The notes beneath the pieces were generated by a model. That model was not told the origin of the DNA, did not search any database, and worked only from the letters and a program-made list of their open reading frames with translations. A DNA stretch of 64,000 bases from Acanthosepion esculentum (Eukaryota > Mollusca > Cephalopoda > Sepiida > Sepiidae): contig CAXIWW010000817.1 of assembly GCA_964036315.1 (NCBI GenBank), positions 9,831,501 through 9,895,500 of the forward strand. The letters run 5' to 3'. Below, piece by piece: positions 12,601-27,200 of this stretch (position 1 is its first letter; every line of letters starts with the position of its first letter). The position numbers were made by a program, and so were the translations under genes.

Positions 12601-13026
12601 TGCAAGTTTTTATATAAACATCTATTTTTATACATTCATAGTGTTTTTTTTTTAGTGGGGGGTCACTATTTGCTCATAGCTGGGACCCTCTGTGAACAGA
12701 AGCCTTGCTGTCATATGTTGTTTATAGTTATACCTAGGACTAATTGGCACTGTGGTGCTGTTGGCACTTTTGCTATCAGCTGTTGGCACATTTGCTATCA
12801 GCTGTTGGCACTTTTGCTATCAGGTGTTGGCAGTTTTGCTATCAGCTTTTGGCACTTTTGGTATCAGCTGTTGGCACTTTTGCTATCAGCTGTTGGCACT
12901 TTTGCTATCAGCTGTTGGCACTTGTGCAATCAGCTGTTGGCACTTTTGCTATCAGCTGTTGGCACTTTTGCTATCAGCTGTTGGCACTTTTGCTTTCAGC
13001 CGTGGTGCTGTTGGCACTTTTCCTAT
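9611..13026 (+). repeat. 3,416-bp tandem duplication, copy 1
   Basis: A block of about ten composite units is repeated head to tail. Landmarks recur at an offset of exactly 3,416 bp: CATAATG with GGGGTCACAATTT at the start, TTCTCATAGCTGTGTTCC-like variants, TTGGCCATATGGTCCTG, ATCGACTGG, and CTAGGTGGCAC. The homologous edges are near 9611 and 13027, both in CAACTGGTGTTG at the start of a linker, which is what crossing-over between non-allelic units would give. Confidence 0.95.
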
Positions 13027-16000
13027 CAACTGGTGTTGTTCGCAAGTTTTTATATAAACATGTATTTTTATACTTTCATAATGTTTTTTTTTTTAGTGGG
13101 GTCACAATTTGCTCATAGCTGGGACCCTTTGTGATCAGAAGACTTGCTGTCAGATGTAGTTTATAGTCATACCTAGGACTAGTTGGCACTGTGGTGCTGT
13201 TGGCACTTTTGCTATCAGCTTTTGGCACTTTTGCTATCAGCTGTTGTCACTTTTGCTATCAGCTGTTGGCATTTTGCTCTCAGTTGTTGGCACTTTTGCT
13301 ATCAGCTGTTGGCACTTTTGGTATAAGCTGTTGGCACTTTTGCTATCAGCTGTTGGCACTTTTGCTTTCAGCCGTGGTGCTGTTGGCACTTTTCCTATCA
13401 ACTGGTGTTGTTCGCAAGTTTTTTTATAAACATGTATTTTTATACTTTCATAGTGTTTTTTTTAGTTGGGGGTCACTATTTGCTCATAGCTGTGTTCCTT
13501 TGTGATCAGAAGCCTTGCTGTCAGATGTAGTTTATATTCATACCTAGGACTAGTTGGCACTGTGGTGCTGTTGGCACTTTTGCTATCAGCTGTTGGTACT
13601 TTTGCTATCAGCTGCTGGCACTTTTGCTATCAGCTGTGGTGCTGTTGGCACATTTGCTATCAACTGGTGTTGTTCGCACGTTTTTATATAAACATGTATA
13701 TTTATACATTCATAGTGTTTTTTTTTTTGTGGGGGGTCACTATTTGCTTATAGCTGGGACCCTGTGTGTTCAGAAGCCTTGCTGTCAGATGTAGTTTATA
13801 GTCATACCTAGGACTAGTTGGCAATGTGGTGCTGTTGGCACTTTTGCTATCAGCTGTTGGCACTTTTGCTATCAGCTGTTGGCACTTTTGCTATCAGCTG
13901 TTGGCACTTTTGGTATCATCTGTTGAAACTTTTTCTATCAGCTGTTGGCACTTTTGCTATCAGCTTTTGGCACTTTTGCTATAAGCTGTTGGCACTTTTG
14001 CTATCAGCTGTGGTGCTGTTGGCACTTTTGCTATCAACTGGTGTTGTTCGCAAGTTTTTATATAAACATGTATTTTTGTACTTTCATAGTGTTTTTTTTT
14101 TAGTGGGGGTCACTATTTGCTCATAGCTGGGATCCTTTGTGATCAGAAGCCTTGCTGTCAGATGTAGTTTATAGTCATACCTGGGACTAGTTGGCACTGT
14201 GGTGCTGTTGGCACTTTTGCTATCAGCTTTTGGCACTTTTGCTATCAGCTGTTGTCACTTTTGCTATCAGCTGTTGGCACTTTTGCTCTCAGTTGTTGGC
14301 ACTTTTGCTATAAGCTTTTGGCACTTTTGGTATCAGCTGTTGTCACTTTTTCTATCAGCTGTTGGCACTTTTGCTATCAGCTGTTGGCACTTTTGCTATC
14401 AGCTGTGGTGCAGTTTGCACTTTTGCTATCAACTGGTGGTGTTCGCAAGTTTTCATATAAACATGTATATTTATACTTTCATAGTGTTTTTTTTTGTGGG
14501 GGGTCACTATTTGCTCATAGCTGGGACTCTTTGTGATCAGAAGCCTTGCTGTCAGATGTAGTTTATAGTCATACCTAGGACTAGTTGGAACTGTGGTGCT
14601 GTTGGCACTTTTGCTATCAGCTGTTGGCACTTTTGCTATCAGCTGTTGGCACTTTTGGTATCAGCTGTTGGCAATTTTGCTATCAACTGTTGGCACTTTT
14701 GCTATCAGCTGTTGGCACTTTTGTTATCATCTGTTGGCACTTTTGTTATCAGCTGTGGTGCTGTTGGCACTTTTGCTATCAACTGGTGTTGTTCGCAAGT
14801 TTTTATATAAACATATATTTTTTACATTCATAGTGTTTTTTTTAGTGGGGGGTCACTATTTGCTCATAGCTGGGACCCTTTGTGATCAGAAGCCTTGCTG
14901 TCAGATGTAGTTTATAGTCATACCTTGGACTAGTTGGCCATATGGTCCTGTTGGCACTTTTGCTATCAGCTGTTGGCACTTTTGCTATCAGCTGTGGTGC
15001 TGTTGGCACTTTTGCTATCAACTGGTGTTGTTCGCAAATTTTTATATAAACATGTATTTTTATACATTCATAGTGTTTTTTTTTATTGGGGGGTCACTAT
15101 TTGCTCATAGCTGGGACACTTTGTGATCAGAAGACTTGCTGTCAGATGTAGTTTATAGTCATACCTCGGACTAGTTGGCACTGTGGTGCCGTTGGCACTT
15201 TTGCTATCAGCTGTTGGCACTTTTGCTATCAGCTGTTTGCACTTTTACTATCAGCTGTGGTGCTGTTGGCACTTTTGCTATCGACTGGTGTTGTTCGCAA
15301 GTTTTTATATAAACATGTATTTTTATACATTCATAGTGTTTTTTTTTTAGTGGGGGTCACTATTTGCTCATAGCTGGGACCCTTTGTGATCAGAAGCCTT
15401 GCTGTCAGATGTAGTTTATACTCATACCTAGGACTAGGTGGCACTGTGGTGCTGTTGGCACTTTCTCTATCAGCTGTTGGCACTTTTGGTATCAGCTGTT
15501 GGCACTTTTGCTATCAGTTGTTGGCACTTTTGCTTTCAGCTGTGGTGCTGTTGGCACTTTTGCTATCAACTGGTGTTGTTCGCAAGTTTTTATATAAACA
15601 TCTATTTTTATACATTCATAGTGTTTTTTTTAGTGGGGGTCACTATTTGCTCATAGCTGGGACCCTTTGTGATCAGAAGCCTTGCTGTCAGATATAGTTT
15701 ATAATCATACCTAGGACTAGGTGGCACTGTGGTGCTGTTGGCACTTTTTCTATCAGCTGTTGGCACTTTTGGTATCAGCTGTTGACACTTTTGCTATCAG
15801 CTGTTGGCACTTTGGTATAATCTGTTGGCACTTTTGCTATCAGCTGTTGTCACTTTTGGTATCATCTCTTGGCACTTGTGCTATCAGCTGTTGGCTCTTT
15901 TGCTATCAGCTGTTGGTACTTTTGCTATCAGCTGTGGTGCTGTTGGCACTTTTGCTATCAACTGGTGTTGTTTGCAAGTTTTTATATAAACATCTATTTT

Positions 16001-16359
16001 TATACATTCATAGTGTTTTTTTTTTAGTGGGGGGTCACTATTTGCTCATAGCTGGGACCCTCTGTGAACAGAAGCCTTGCTGTCATATGTTGTTTATAGT
16101 TATACCTAGGACTAATTGGCACTGTGGTGCTGTTGGCACTTTTGCTATCAGCTGTTGGCACATTTGCTATCAGCTGTTGGCACTTTTGCTATCAGGTGTT
16201 GGCAGTTTTGCTATCAGCTTTTGGCACTTTTGGTATCAGCTGTTGGCACTTTTGCTATCAGCTGTTGGCACTTTTGCTATCAGCTGTTGGCACTTGTGCA
16301 ATCAGCTGTTGGCACTTTTGCTATCAGCTGTTGGCACTTTTGCTATCAGCTGTTGGCAC
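13027..16359 (+). repeat. 3,416-bp tandem duplication, copy 2
   Basis: Near-identical copy of 9611-13026. Visible differences are a few substitutions (TTTTGCAATC to TTTTGCTATC, GGCGCTTTTG to GGCACTTTTG), poly(T) length changes, and loss of 44 bp (two 22-mers) near 15890, which shifts the offset from 3,416 to 3,372. Homology stops near 16359, where this copy reads GGCACATTTTTGC. Confidence 0.94.
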
Positions 16360-19300
16360 ATTTTTGCTATCAGCTTTTGGCACTTTTGTTATCAGCTGCT
16401 GGCACTTTTGCTATCAGCTGTGGTGCTGTTGGCACTTTTGCTATCAACTGGTGTTGTTCGCAAGTTTTTATATAAACATGTATTTTTATACTTTCATAGT
16501 GTTTTTTTTTTAGTGGGGGTCACTATTTGCTCATAGCTGGGACCCTTTGTGATGAGAAGCCTTGCTGTCAGATGTAGTTTATAGTCATACCTAGAACTAG
16601 TTGGCACTGTGGAGCTGTTGGCACTTCTGCTATCAGCTGTTGGCACTTTTGCTATCAGCTGTGGTGCTGTTGGCACTTTTGCTATCAGCTTTTGGCACAT
16701 ATGGTATCAGCTGTTGGCACTTTTGCTATCAGCTGTTGGCACTTTTGCTATCAGCTGTGGTGCTGTTGGCACTTTTGCTATCAACTGTTGTTGTTCGCAA
16801 GATTTTATATAAACATGTATTTCTATACTTTCATAGTGTTTTTTTTTTAGTGGGGGGTCACTATTTGCTCATAGCTGGGACCCTTTGTGATCAGAAGCCT
16901 TGCTGTCAGATGTAGTTTATAATCATACCTAGGACTAGTTGGCATTGTGGTGCTGTTGGCCCTTTTGCTATCAGCTGTTGGCACTTTTGCTATCAGCTTT
17001 TGGCACTTTTGCTATCAGCTGTGGTGCTGTTGGCATTTTTGCTTTCAACTGGTGTTGTTCGCAAGTTTTTATATAAACATGTATATTTATACATTCGTAG
17101 TGTTTTTTTTTAGTGGGGGGTCACTATTTGCTCATAGCTGGGACCCTGTGTGATCAGAACCCTTGCTGTCAGATGTAGTTTATATTCATGCCTAGGACTA
17201 ATTGGCAATGTGGTGCTGCTGGCACTTTTGCTATCAGCTGTTGGCACTTTTCCTATCAGCTGTTGGCACTTTTGCTATCATCTGTTGACATTTTGCTATC
17301 AGCTTTTGGCACTTTTGGTATCAGCTGTTGGCACTTTTGCTATCAGCTGTTGGCACTTTTGCAATCAGCTGTTGGCACTTTTGGTATCATCTGTTGTCAC
17401 TTTTCGTATCATCTGTTGGCAATTTTGCTATCAGCTTTTGGCACTTTTTGTATCATCTGTTGGCACTTTTGCTATCAGCTGTTGTCACTTTTGCTATCAG
17501 CTGTTGGCACTTTTGCTATCAGCTGTTGGCACTTTTGCTATCAGCTGTTGGCACTTTTGGTATCAGCTATTTGCACGTTTGCTATCAGAGTTTGGCACTT
17601 TTGCTATCAGCTGTGGTGCTGTTGGCACTTTTGCTATCAACTGGTGTTGTTCGCAAGTTTTTATATAAACATGTATTTTAATACTTTCATAGTGTTTTTT
17701 TTTTTAGTGGGGGGTCACTATTTGCTCATACCTGGGACCCTTTGTGATAAGAAGCCTTGCTGTCAGATGTAGTTTATAGTCATACCAAGGACTAGTTGGC
17801 ACTGTGGTGCTGTTGGCACATTTACTATCAGCTGTTGGCACTTTTGCTACCAGCTGTTGGCACTTTTGCTATCAGCTGTTGGCACTTTTGCTATCAGCTC
17901 TGGTGCTTTTGGCACTTTTGTTATCAACTTGTTTTCTTCGCAAGTTTTTATATAAACATGTATTTTTCTACTTTCATAGTGTGTTTTTTTTTAGTGGGGC
18001 GTCACTATTTGCTCATAGCTGGGACCCTTTGTGATCAGAAGCCTTGCTGTCAGATGTAGTTTATAGTCATACCTAGGACTAGTTGTCACTGTGGTGCTGT
18101 TGGCACTTTTCTATCATCTGTTGGCACTTTTGCTATCAGCAGTTGGCTCTTTTGCTATCAGCTGTTGGCACTTTTGCTATCAGCTTATGGCACTTTTGGT
18201 ATCAGCTGTTGGCACTTTTGCTATCAGCTGTAGGCACTTTTGCTCTCAGCTGTGGTGCTGTTGGCACTTTTGCTATCAACTGGTGTTGTTCTCAAGTTTT
18301 TATATAAACATGTATTTTTATACTTTCATAGTGTTTTTTTTAGTGGCGGGTCACTATTTGCTCATAGCTGAGACTTTGTGATCAGAAGACTTTCTGTCAG
18401 ATGTAGTTTATAGTCATACCTAGGACTAGTTGGCACGGTGGTGCTGTTGACACTTTTGCTATCAGCTGTTGACACTTTTGCTATCAGCTGTTGGCTCTTT
18501 TGCTATCAGTTGTGGTGCTGTTGGCACTTTTGCTATCAACTGGTGTTGTTCGCAATTTTTTATATAAACATGTATTTTTATACTTTCATAGTGTTTTTTT
18601 TTTTAGTGGGGGGTCACTTTTTGCTCATAGCTGGGACCCTTTGTGATCAGAAGCCTTGCTGTCAGATGTAGTTTATAGTCATACCTAGGACTAGTTGTCA
18701 CTGTGGTGCTGTTGGCAATTTTGTTATCAGCTGTTGGCACTTTTGCTATCAGCTGTTGGCACTTTTGCTATCAGCTGTGGTGCTGTTGGAACTTTTGCTA
18801 TCAACTGTTGGCACTTTTGCTATCAGCTGTTGGCACTTTTGCTATCAGTTTTTGGCACTTTTGGTATAAGCTGTTGGCACTTTTGGTATCAGCTGTTGGC
18901 ACTTTTGCTATCAGCTGTGGTGCTGTTGGCACTTTTGCTATCAACTGGTGTTGTTCGCAAGTTTTTATATAAACATGTATATTTATACTTTCATAGTGTT
19001 TTTTTTAGTGGGGGGACACTATTTGCTCATAGCTGGGACCCTTTGTGATCAGTAGCCCTGCTGTCAGATGTAGTTTATAGTCATACCTAGGACTAGTTGG
19101 CACTGTGGTGCTGTTGGCACATTTGCTATCAGCTATTGGCATTTTGCTATCAGCTGTTGGCACATTTGCTATCAGCTGTTGGCACTTTTGCTATCAGCTG
19201 TAGTGCTGTTGGCACTTTTGCTATCAACTGGTGTTGTTCGCAAGTTTTTATATAAACATGTATTTTTATACAATCATAGTGTTTTTTTTTAGTGGGGAAT

Positions 19301-21185
19301 CACTATTTGCTCGTAGCTGGGACCCTTTGTGATAAGAAGCCTTGCTGTCAGATGTAGTTTATAATCATACCTAGGACTAGTTGGCAATGTGGTGCTGTTG
19401 GCACTTTTGCTATAAGCTGTTGGCACATTTGCTATCAGTTGTTGGCACTTTTGCTATCAGCTGTGGTGCTGTTGGCACTTTTGCTATCAACAGGTGTTGT
19501 TCGCAAGTTTTTATATAAACATGTATATTTATACTTTCATAGTGTTTTTTGTTTTTAGTGGGGGGTCACTATTTGCTCATAGCGGGGAACCTTTGTGATC
19601 AGAAGTCTTGTTGTCAGATGTAGTTTATAGTCATACCTAGGACTAGTTGGCACTGTGGTGCTGTTGGCACTTTTGTTATCAGCTGTTGGCACTTTTGCTA
19701 TCAGCTTTGGTGCTGTTTGCACTTTTGATATCAACTGGTGTTGTTCGCAAGTTTTTATATAAACATGTATTTTTATACTTTCATAGTGTTTTTTTTTTAG
19801 TGGAGGGTAACTATTTCCTCATAGCTGGGACCCTTTGTGATCAGAAGCCTTGCTGTCAGATGTAGTTTATAGTCATACCTAGGACTAGTTGGCACTGTGG
19901 TGCTGTTGGCAATTTTGCTATCAGCTGTTGGTACTTTTGCTATCAGCGGTTGGCACTTTTGGTATCAGCTGTTGGCACTTTTGCTATCAGCTGTTGGCAC
20001 TTTTGCTATCAGCTGTGGTGCTGTTGGAACTTTTGCTATCAACTGGTGTTGTTCGCAAGTTTTTATATAAACATGTATTTTTATACTTTCATAGTGTTTT
20101 TTTTTAGTGGGGGGTCACTATTTGCTCATAGCTGGGACCCTTTGTGATCAGAAGCCTTGCTGTCAGATGTAGTTTATAGTCATACCTAGGACTAGTTGGC
20201 ACTGTGGTGCTGTTGGCAATTTTGCTATCAGCTGTTGGCACTTTTGCTATCAGCTGTTGGCACTTTTGCTATCAGCTGTGGTGCTGTTGGGACTTTTGCT
20301 ATCAACTGGTGTTGTTCGCAAGTTTTTATATAAACATGTATCTTTATACTTTCATAATGTTTTTTTTAGTGGGGGGTAACTATTTTCTCATAGCTGGGAC
20401 CCTTTGTGATCAGAAGCCTTGCTGTCAGATGTAGTTTATAGTCATACCTAGGACTAGTTGGCACTGTGGTGCTGTTGGCACTTTTGCTATCAGCTGTTGG
20501 CACTTCTGCTATCAGCTGTTGGCACTTTTGCTATCAGCTTTTGGCACTTTTGGAAATCAGCTGTTGGCACTTTTGCTATCAGCTGTTGGCACTTTTGCTA
20601 TCAGCTGTTGGCCCTTTTGCTATCAGCTGTGGTGCTGTTGGCACTTTTGCTATCAACTGGTGTTGTTCGCAAGTTTTTATATAAACATGTATTTTTATAC
20701 ATTCATAGTGTTTTTTTTAGGGGGGGGTCACTTATTGCTCATAGCTGGGACCCTTTGTGATCAGAAGCCTTGCGGTCAGATGTAGTTTATAGTCATACCT
20801 AGGACTAGTTGGCAATGTGGTGCTGTTGGAACTTTTGCTATCAGCTGTTGGCACTTTTGCTATCAGCTGTTGGCACTTTTGCTATCAGCTGTGGTGCTGT
20901 TGGCACTTTTGCTATCAACTGGTGTTGTTCGCAAGTTTTTATATAAAGACGTATATTTATACTTTCATAGTGTTTTTTTTTTAGTTGGGGGTCACTATTT
21001 GCTCATAGCTGGGACACTTTGTGATCAGAAGCCTTGCTGTCAGATGTAGTTTATAGTTATACCTAGGACTAGTTGGCACTGTGGTGTTGTTGGCACTTTT
21101 GCTATCAGCTGTTGACACTTTTGCTATCAGCGGTTGGCACTTTTGCTATCAGTTGTTGGCACTTTTGCTATCAGCTGTGGTGCTG

Positions 21186-21200
21186 TTGGGTTAGGGTTAG
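21186..21200 (+). repeat. Short telomere-type motif (TTAGGG) at an array inversion
   Basis: The sequence GGGTTAGGGTTAG (21188-21200) replaces the expected CAC after GGTGCTGTTGG. Immediately after it the array resumes in the opposite orientation at CAAATAGTGACC. The run holds about two TTAGGG units, reading outward from the left-hand array. It is too short to prove telomere origin alone, but its position exactly at an orientation switch, plus a second such motif at 48031, argues against chance. De novo telomere addition followed by fusion is an inference. Confidence 0.8.
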
Positions 21201-24200
21201 CAAATAGTGACCCCCCACTAAACATTATGAAAGTATAAAAATACATGTTTATATAAAAACTTGCGAACAACACCAGTTGATAGCAAAAGTGCCAACAGCA
21301 TCACAGCTAATAGCAAATGTCCCAACAGATGAGAGCAAAAGTGACAACAGCTGATACCAAAAGTGCCAAAAGCTTATAGCAAAAGTGCCAAGAGCTGGTA
21401 GCAAAAGGGCCAACAGCACCACATTGCCAACTAGTCGTAGGTATCACTATAAACTACATCTGACAGCAAGGCTTCTGATCAAAAAGGGTCCCAGCTATGA
21501 GCAAATAGTGACCCCCCACTTAAAAAAAAACACTACGAATGTATAAAAATACATGTTTATATAAAAACTTGCGAACAACACCAGTTGTAAGCAAAAGTGC
21601 AAACAGCACCACAGCTGATAGCAAAAGTGCCAACAGCTAATAGCAAAAGTGCCAACAGCTGATAGCAAAAGTGCCAACAGCTGATGGCAAATATGCCAAC
21701 AGCTGATAGCAAAAGTGCCAACAGATGATACCTAAATGCCAACAGCTGATACCAAAATTACCAACAGCTGATAGAAAAAATGCCAACAGCTGATAGCAAA
21801 AGTGCCAACAGATGTTACCAAAAGTGCCAACAGCTGATAGAAAAATTGTCAACAGTTGATAGCAAAAGTTCCAACAGCTGATACCAAAAGTGCCAAAAGC
21901 TGATAGCAAAAGTGCCAACAGCTGATAGCAAAAGTGCCAACAGCTGATACCAAAAGTGCCAACAGCACCACAGTGCCAACTAGTCCTAGGTATGATTATA
22001 AACTACATCTGACAGCAAGGCTTCTGATCACAAAGGGTCGGAGCTATGAGCAAATAGTGACCTCACACTAAAAAAAAACACTATGATAATATACAAATAC
22101 ATGTTTATATAAAAACTTGCGAACAAAAACAGTTGATAGCAAAAGTGCCAACAGCACCACAGCTGATAGCAAAAGTGCCAACAGCTGATAACAAAAGTGC
22201 CAACAGCTGATAGCAAAAGTGCCAACAGCTGATAGCAAAACTGCCAACAGCACCACAGTGCCAACTAGTCCTAGGTATGACTATAAACTACATCTCACAG
22301 CAAGGCTTCTGATCACAAAGGTTCCAAGCTATGAGCAAATATTGACCCCCCGCTAAAAAAAAAACACTATGAAAGTATAAAAATACAGGTTTATATAAAA
22401 ACTTGCGAACAACACCAGTTGATAGCAAAAGTGCCAACAGCACCACAGCTGATAACAAATGTGACAACATCTGATAGCAAAAGTGCCAACAGCTGATACC
22501 AAAAGTGCCAAAAGCTGATAGCAAAAGTGCCAACAGCTGATAGCAAAAGTGCCAACAGATGATACCTAAAGTGCCAACAGATGATAGCAAAAGTGCCAAC
22601 AGCTGATAGCAAAAGTGCCAACAGCTGATAGCAAAAGTGCCAACAGCCGATACCAAAAGTGCCAAAAGCTGATAGCAAAAGTGCCAACAGCTGATAGCAA
22701 AAGTGCCAACAGCACCACATTTCCAACTAGTCCTAGGTATGATTATAAACTACATCTGACAGCAAGTCTTATGATCACAAAGGGTCCCAGCTATGAGCAA
22801 ATAGTGACCCCCCACTAAAAAAAACACTATGAATATATAAAAATACATGTTTATATAAAAACTTGCGAACAACACCAGTTGATAGCAAAAGTGCCAACAG
22901 CACCACAGCTGATAGCAAAAGTGCAAACAGCTGATAGGAAAAGTGCCAACGGCTGATAGCAAAAGTGCCAACAGCTGATATCAAAAGTGCCAAAAGCTGA
23001 TAGCAAAAGTGCCAACAGCTGATAGCAAACTGCCAACAGCTGATAGTAAACGTGCCAACAGCTGATAGCAAAAGTGCCAAAAGCTGATAGCAAAAGTGCC
23101 AACAGCTGATAGCAAAATGCCAACAGTTGATAGCATAAGTACCAACAGATGATACCAAAAGTGCCAACAGCTGATAGCAAAATCACCAACAGCTGATAGC
23201 AAAAGAGCCAACAGCTGATAGAAAAAGTGTTAACAGCACCACATTGCCAACTAGTCCTAGTTATGACTATAAACTACATCTGCCAGCAAGGCTTCTGATC
23301 ACAAGCGGTCTCAGCTATGAGCAAATAGTGACACCCCACGAAAAAAAAACGCTATGAAAGTATAAAAATACATGTTTATATAAAAACTTGCGAACAACAC
23401 CAGTTGATAGCAAAAGTGCCTAAGCTGATAGCAAAAGTGCCAACAGCTGATAGCAAAATGCCAACAGCTGTTAGCAAAATTGCCAACAGATGATAGCAAA
23501 AGTGCCAAAAGCTGATGACAAAAGTGCCAACAGCTGATAGCAAAATGCCAACAGCTGATAGCAAAATGCCAACAGTTGATAGCATAAGTACCAACAGATG
23601 ATACCAAAAGTGCCAACAGCAGATAGCAAAATCACCAACAGCTGATAGCAAAATCACCAACAGCTGATAGCAAAAGTGCCAACAGCTGATAGCAAAAGTG
23701 CCAACAGCACGACAGTGCCAACTAGTCCTAGGTATGACGATAAACTACATCTGACAGCAAGTCTTCTCATCACAAAGTGTCCCAGCTATGAGCAAATAGT
23801 GACCGCCCACTAAAAAAAAAACATTATGAAAGTATAAAAATACATGTTTATATAAAAACTTGCGATCAACACCAGTTGATAGCAAAAGTGCAAACAGCAC
23901 CACAGCTGATAGCAAAAGTTCCAACAGCTGATAGCAAAAGTGCCACCAGCTGATAGCAAAAGTGCCAACAGCTGATAGAAAAAGTGACAACAGCTGATAC
24001 CAAAAGTGCCAAAAGCTTATAGCAAAAGTGCCAACAACTGAGAGCAAAAGTGCCAACAGCTCATAGCAAAAGTGCCAACAGCTGATAGCAAAAGTGCCAA
24101 CAGCTGATAGCAAAAGTGCCAACAGCACCACAGTGCCAACTAGTCCTAGGTATGACTATAAACTACATCTGACAGCAAGGCTTCTGATCACAAAGGGTCC

Positions 24201-27200
24201 CAGCTATGAGCAAATAGTGACCCCCGACTAAAAAAAAAAACTCTATGAAAGTATAAAAATACATGTTTATATAAAAACTTGCGAACAACACCAGTTGATA
24301 GCAAAAGTGCCAACAGCACCAAAGCGGATAGCAAAAGTGCCAACAGCTGATAACAAAAGTGCCAACAGCTGATAGCAAAAGTGCCAACATCTGATAGCAA
24401 AAGTGCCACCATCACCACAGTGCCAACTAGTCCTAGGTATGACTGTAAACTACATCTGACAGCAAGGGTTCTGATCACAAAGGGTCCCAGCTATGAGCAA
24501 ATAGTGACCCCAATAAAAAAAATCACTATGAAAGTATAAAAATACATGTTTATATAAAAACTTGGCAACAACAACAGTTGATAGCAAAAGTGCCAACAGC
24601 TGATAGCAAAAGTTCCAACATCTGATAGCAAAAGTGCCAACAGCTGATAGCAAAAGTGCCAACAGCACCACAGTGCCAACTAGTGTTAGGTATGACTATA
24701 AACTACATCTGACAGCAAGGCTTCTGATCACAAAAGGTCCCAGCTTTGAGGAAATAGTGACCCCCAACTAAAAAAAAAAACTATGAAAGTATAAAAATAC
24801 ATGATTATATAAAAACTTGCGAACAACACCAGTTTATAGCAAAAGTGCCAACAGCTGATAGCAAAAGTGACAACATCTGATAGCATATGTGCCAACAGCT
24901 GATAGCAAAATTGCCAACAGCACCACAGTGCCAACTAGTCCTAGGTATGACTATAAACTAAATCTGACAGCAAGGCTTCTGATCACAAAGGGTCCCAGCT
25001 ATGAGCAAATAGTGACCCCCAACTAAAAAAAAAAAACTATGAAAGTATAAAAATACATGATTATATAAAAATTGCGAACAACAGTTGATAGCAAAAGTGC
25101 CAACAGCTGATAGCAAAAGTGCCAACAGCTGATAGCAAAAGTGCCAACAGATGATACCAAAAGTGCCAACAGCTGATAGCAAAAGTGCCAACAGCAGATA
25201 GGAAAAGTGCCAACAGCTCCACAGTGCCAACTAGTCCTAGGTATGACTATAAACTACATCTGACAGCAAGGCTTCTGATCACAAAGGGTCCCAGCTATGA
25301 GCAAATAGTGACCCCCACTAAAAAAAAGAAAAAATGAAAATATAAAAATACATGTTTATATCAAAACTTGCGAACAACACCAGTTGATAGCAAAAGTGCC
25401 AACAGCACCACAGCTGATAGAAAAAGTGCCAACAGCTGATAGCAAAAGTGACGACAGCTGATACCAAATGTGCCAAAATCTTAGAGCAAAAGTGCTAACA
25501 GCTCAGAGCAAAAGTGCCAACAGCTGATAGCAAAAGTGGCAACAGCTGATAGCAAAAGTGCCAACAGCACCACAGTGTCAACTAGTCCTAGGTATGACTA
25601 TAAACTACATCTGACAGCAAGGCTTCTGATCACAAAGGGTCCCAGCTATCAGCAAATAGTGACACCCCACTGAAAAAAAAACACTATGAAAGTATAAAAA
25701 TACATATTTATATAAAAACTAGCGAACAACCCCAGTTGATAGCAAATGTGCCAACAGCACCACTGCTGATAGCAAAAGTGCCAACAGCTCATAACAAAAG
25801 TGCCAAAAGCTGATAGCAAAAGTGCCAACAGCTGATAGCAAAAGTGCCAACAGCTGATACCAAAAGTGCCAACAGCTGATAGCAAAAGTGCCAACAGCTG
25901 ATAGCAAATGTTCCAACAGCTGATAGCAAAAGTGCCAACAGCTGATACCAAAAGTGTCAAAATCTGATAGCAAAAGTGCCAACAGCTGGTAGCAAAAGTG
26001 CCAACAGCTGATAGCAAAAGTGCCAAAAGCACCACAGTGTCAACTAGTCCTAGGTATGACTATAAACTACATCTGACAGCAAGGCTTCTGATCACAAAGG
26101 TTCCCAGCTATGAGCAAATAGTGACCCCCCACTAAAAAAAAAACATTATGAATGTATAAAAATACATGTTTATATAAAAACTTGCGAAGAACACCAATTG
26201 ATAGCAAAAGTGCAAACAGCAACACAGCTGATAGAAAAGTGGCAACATCTGATAGCAAAAGTGCCAACAGCTGATAGCAAAAGTGCCAACCGCTGATAGC
26301 AAAAGTGCCAACAGCACCACAGTGCCAACTAGTCCTAGCTATGTCTATAAACTACACCTGACAGCAAGGCTTCTGATCACAAAGGGTCCCAGCTATGAGT
26401 AAATAGTGACCCCCCACTAAAAAAAACACTATGAAAGTATAAAAATACATGTTTATCTAAAAACTTGCGAACAACACCAGTTGATAGCAAAAGTGCCAAC
26501 AGCTGATAGCAAAAGTGCCAAAAGCTGATAGCAAAAGTGCCAACAGCTGATAGCAAAATTGCCAACAGCTGATAGCAAAATTGCCAACAGCACCACAGTG
26601 CCAACTAGTCCTAGGTATGACTATAAACTACATCTGACAGCAAGACTTCTGATCACAAAGTGTCCCAGCTATGAGCAAATAGTGACCCCCAACTAAAAAA
26701 AAAACACTATGAAATTATAAAAATACATGTTTATATAAAAACTTGCGAACAACACCAGTTGATAGCAAAAGTGCCAACAGCACCACAGCTGATAGCAAAA
26801 GTGCCATCAGCTGATAGCAAAAGTGCCAACAGCTGATAGCAAAAGTGCCCACAGCACCACAGTGCCAACTAGTCCTGGGTATGACTATAAACTACATCTG
26901 ACAGGAAGGCTTCTGATCACAAAGGGTCCCAGCTATGAGCAAATAGTAACCCCCCACTAAAAAAAAAACACTATGAAAGTATAAAAATACATGTTTATAT
27001 AAAAACTTGCGAACAACACCAGTTGATAGAAAAAGTGCCAACAGCTGATACCAAATGTGCCAACAGCTGATAGCAAAAGTGCCAACAGCTGATAGCAAAA
27101 GTGCCAACAGCTGATAGCAAAATGCTAACAGCTGATAGCAAAAGTTCCAACAGCTGATAGCAAAAGTGCCAACAGCTGATAGCAAAATGCCAACAGCTGA

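Larger units (their letters stand above)
8104..21187 (+). repeat. Composite 22-bp/linker satellite, block 2 (forward)
   Basis: The same satellite as block 1 but inverted: monomers read GGCACTTTTGCTATCAGCTG and the linker reads CATACCTAGGACTAGTTGGC, with a poly(T) tract followed by AGTGGGGGGTCAC. I count about 39 linkers. The block starts inside a linker (ATCTTGCTGTCAGATGTAG) directly after a reverse 22-mer and ends in a CTGTGGTGCTGTTGG spacer fused to telomere-like DNA. It contains a 330-bp and a 3,416-bp tandem duplication, so it has been amplified recently. Confidence 0.97.
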
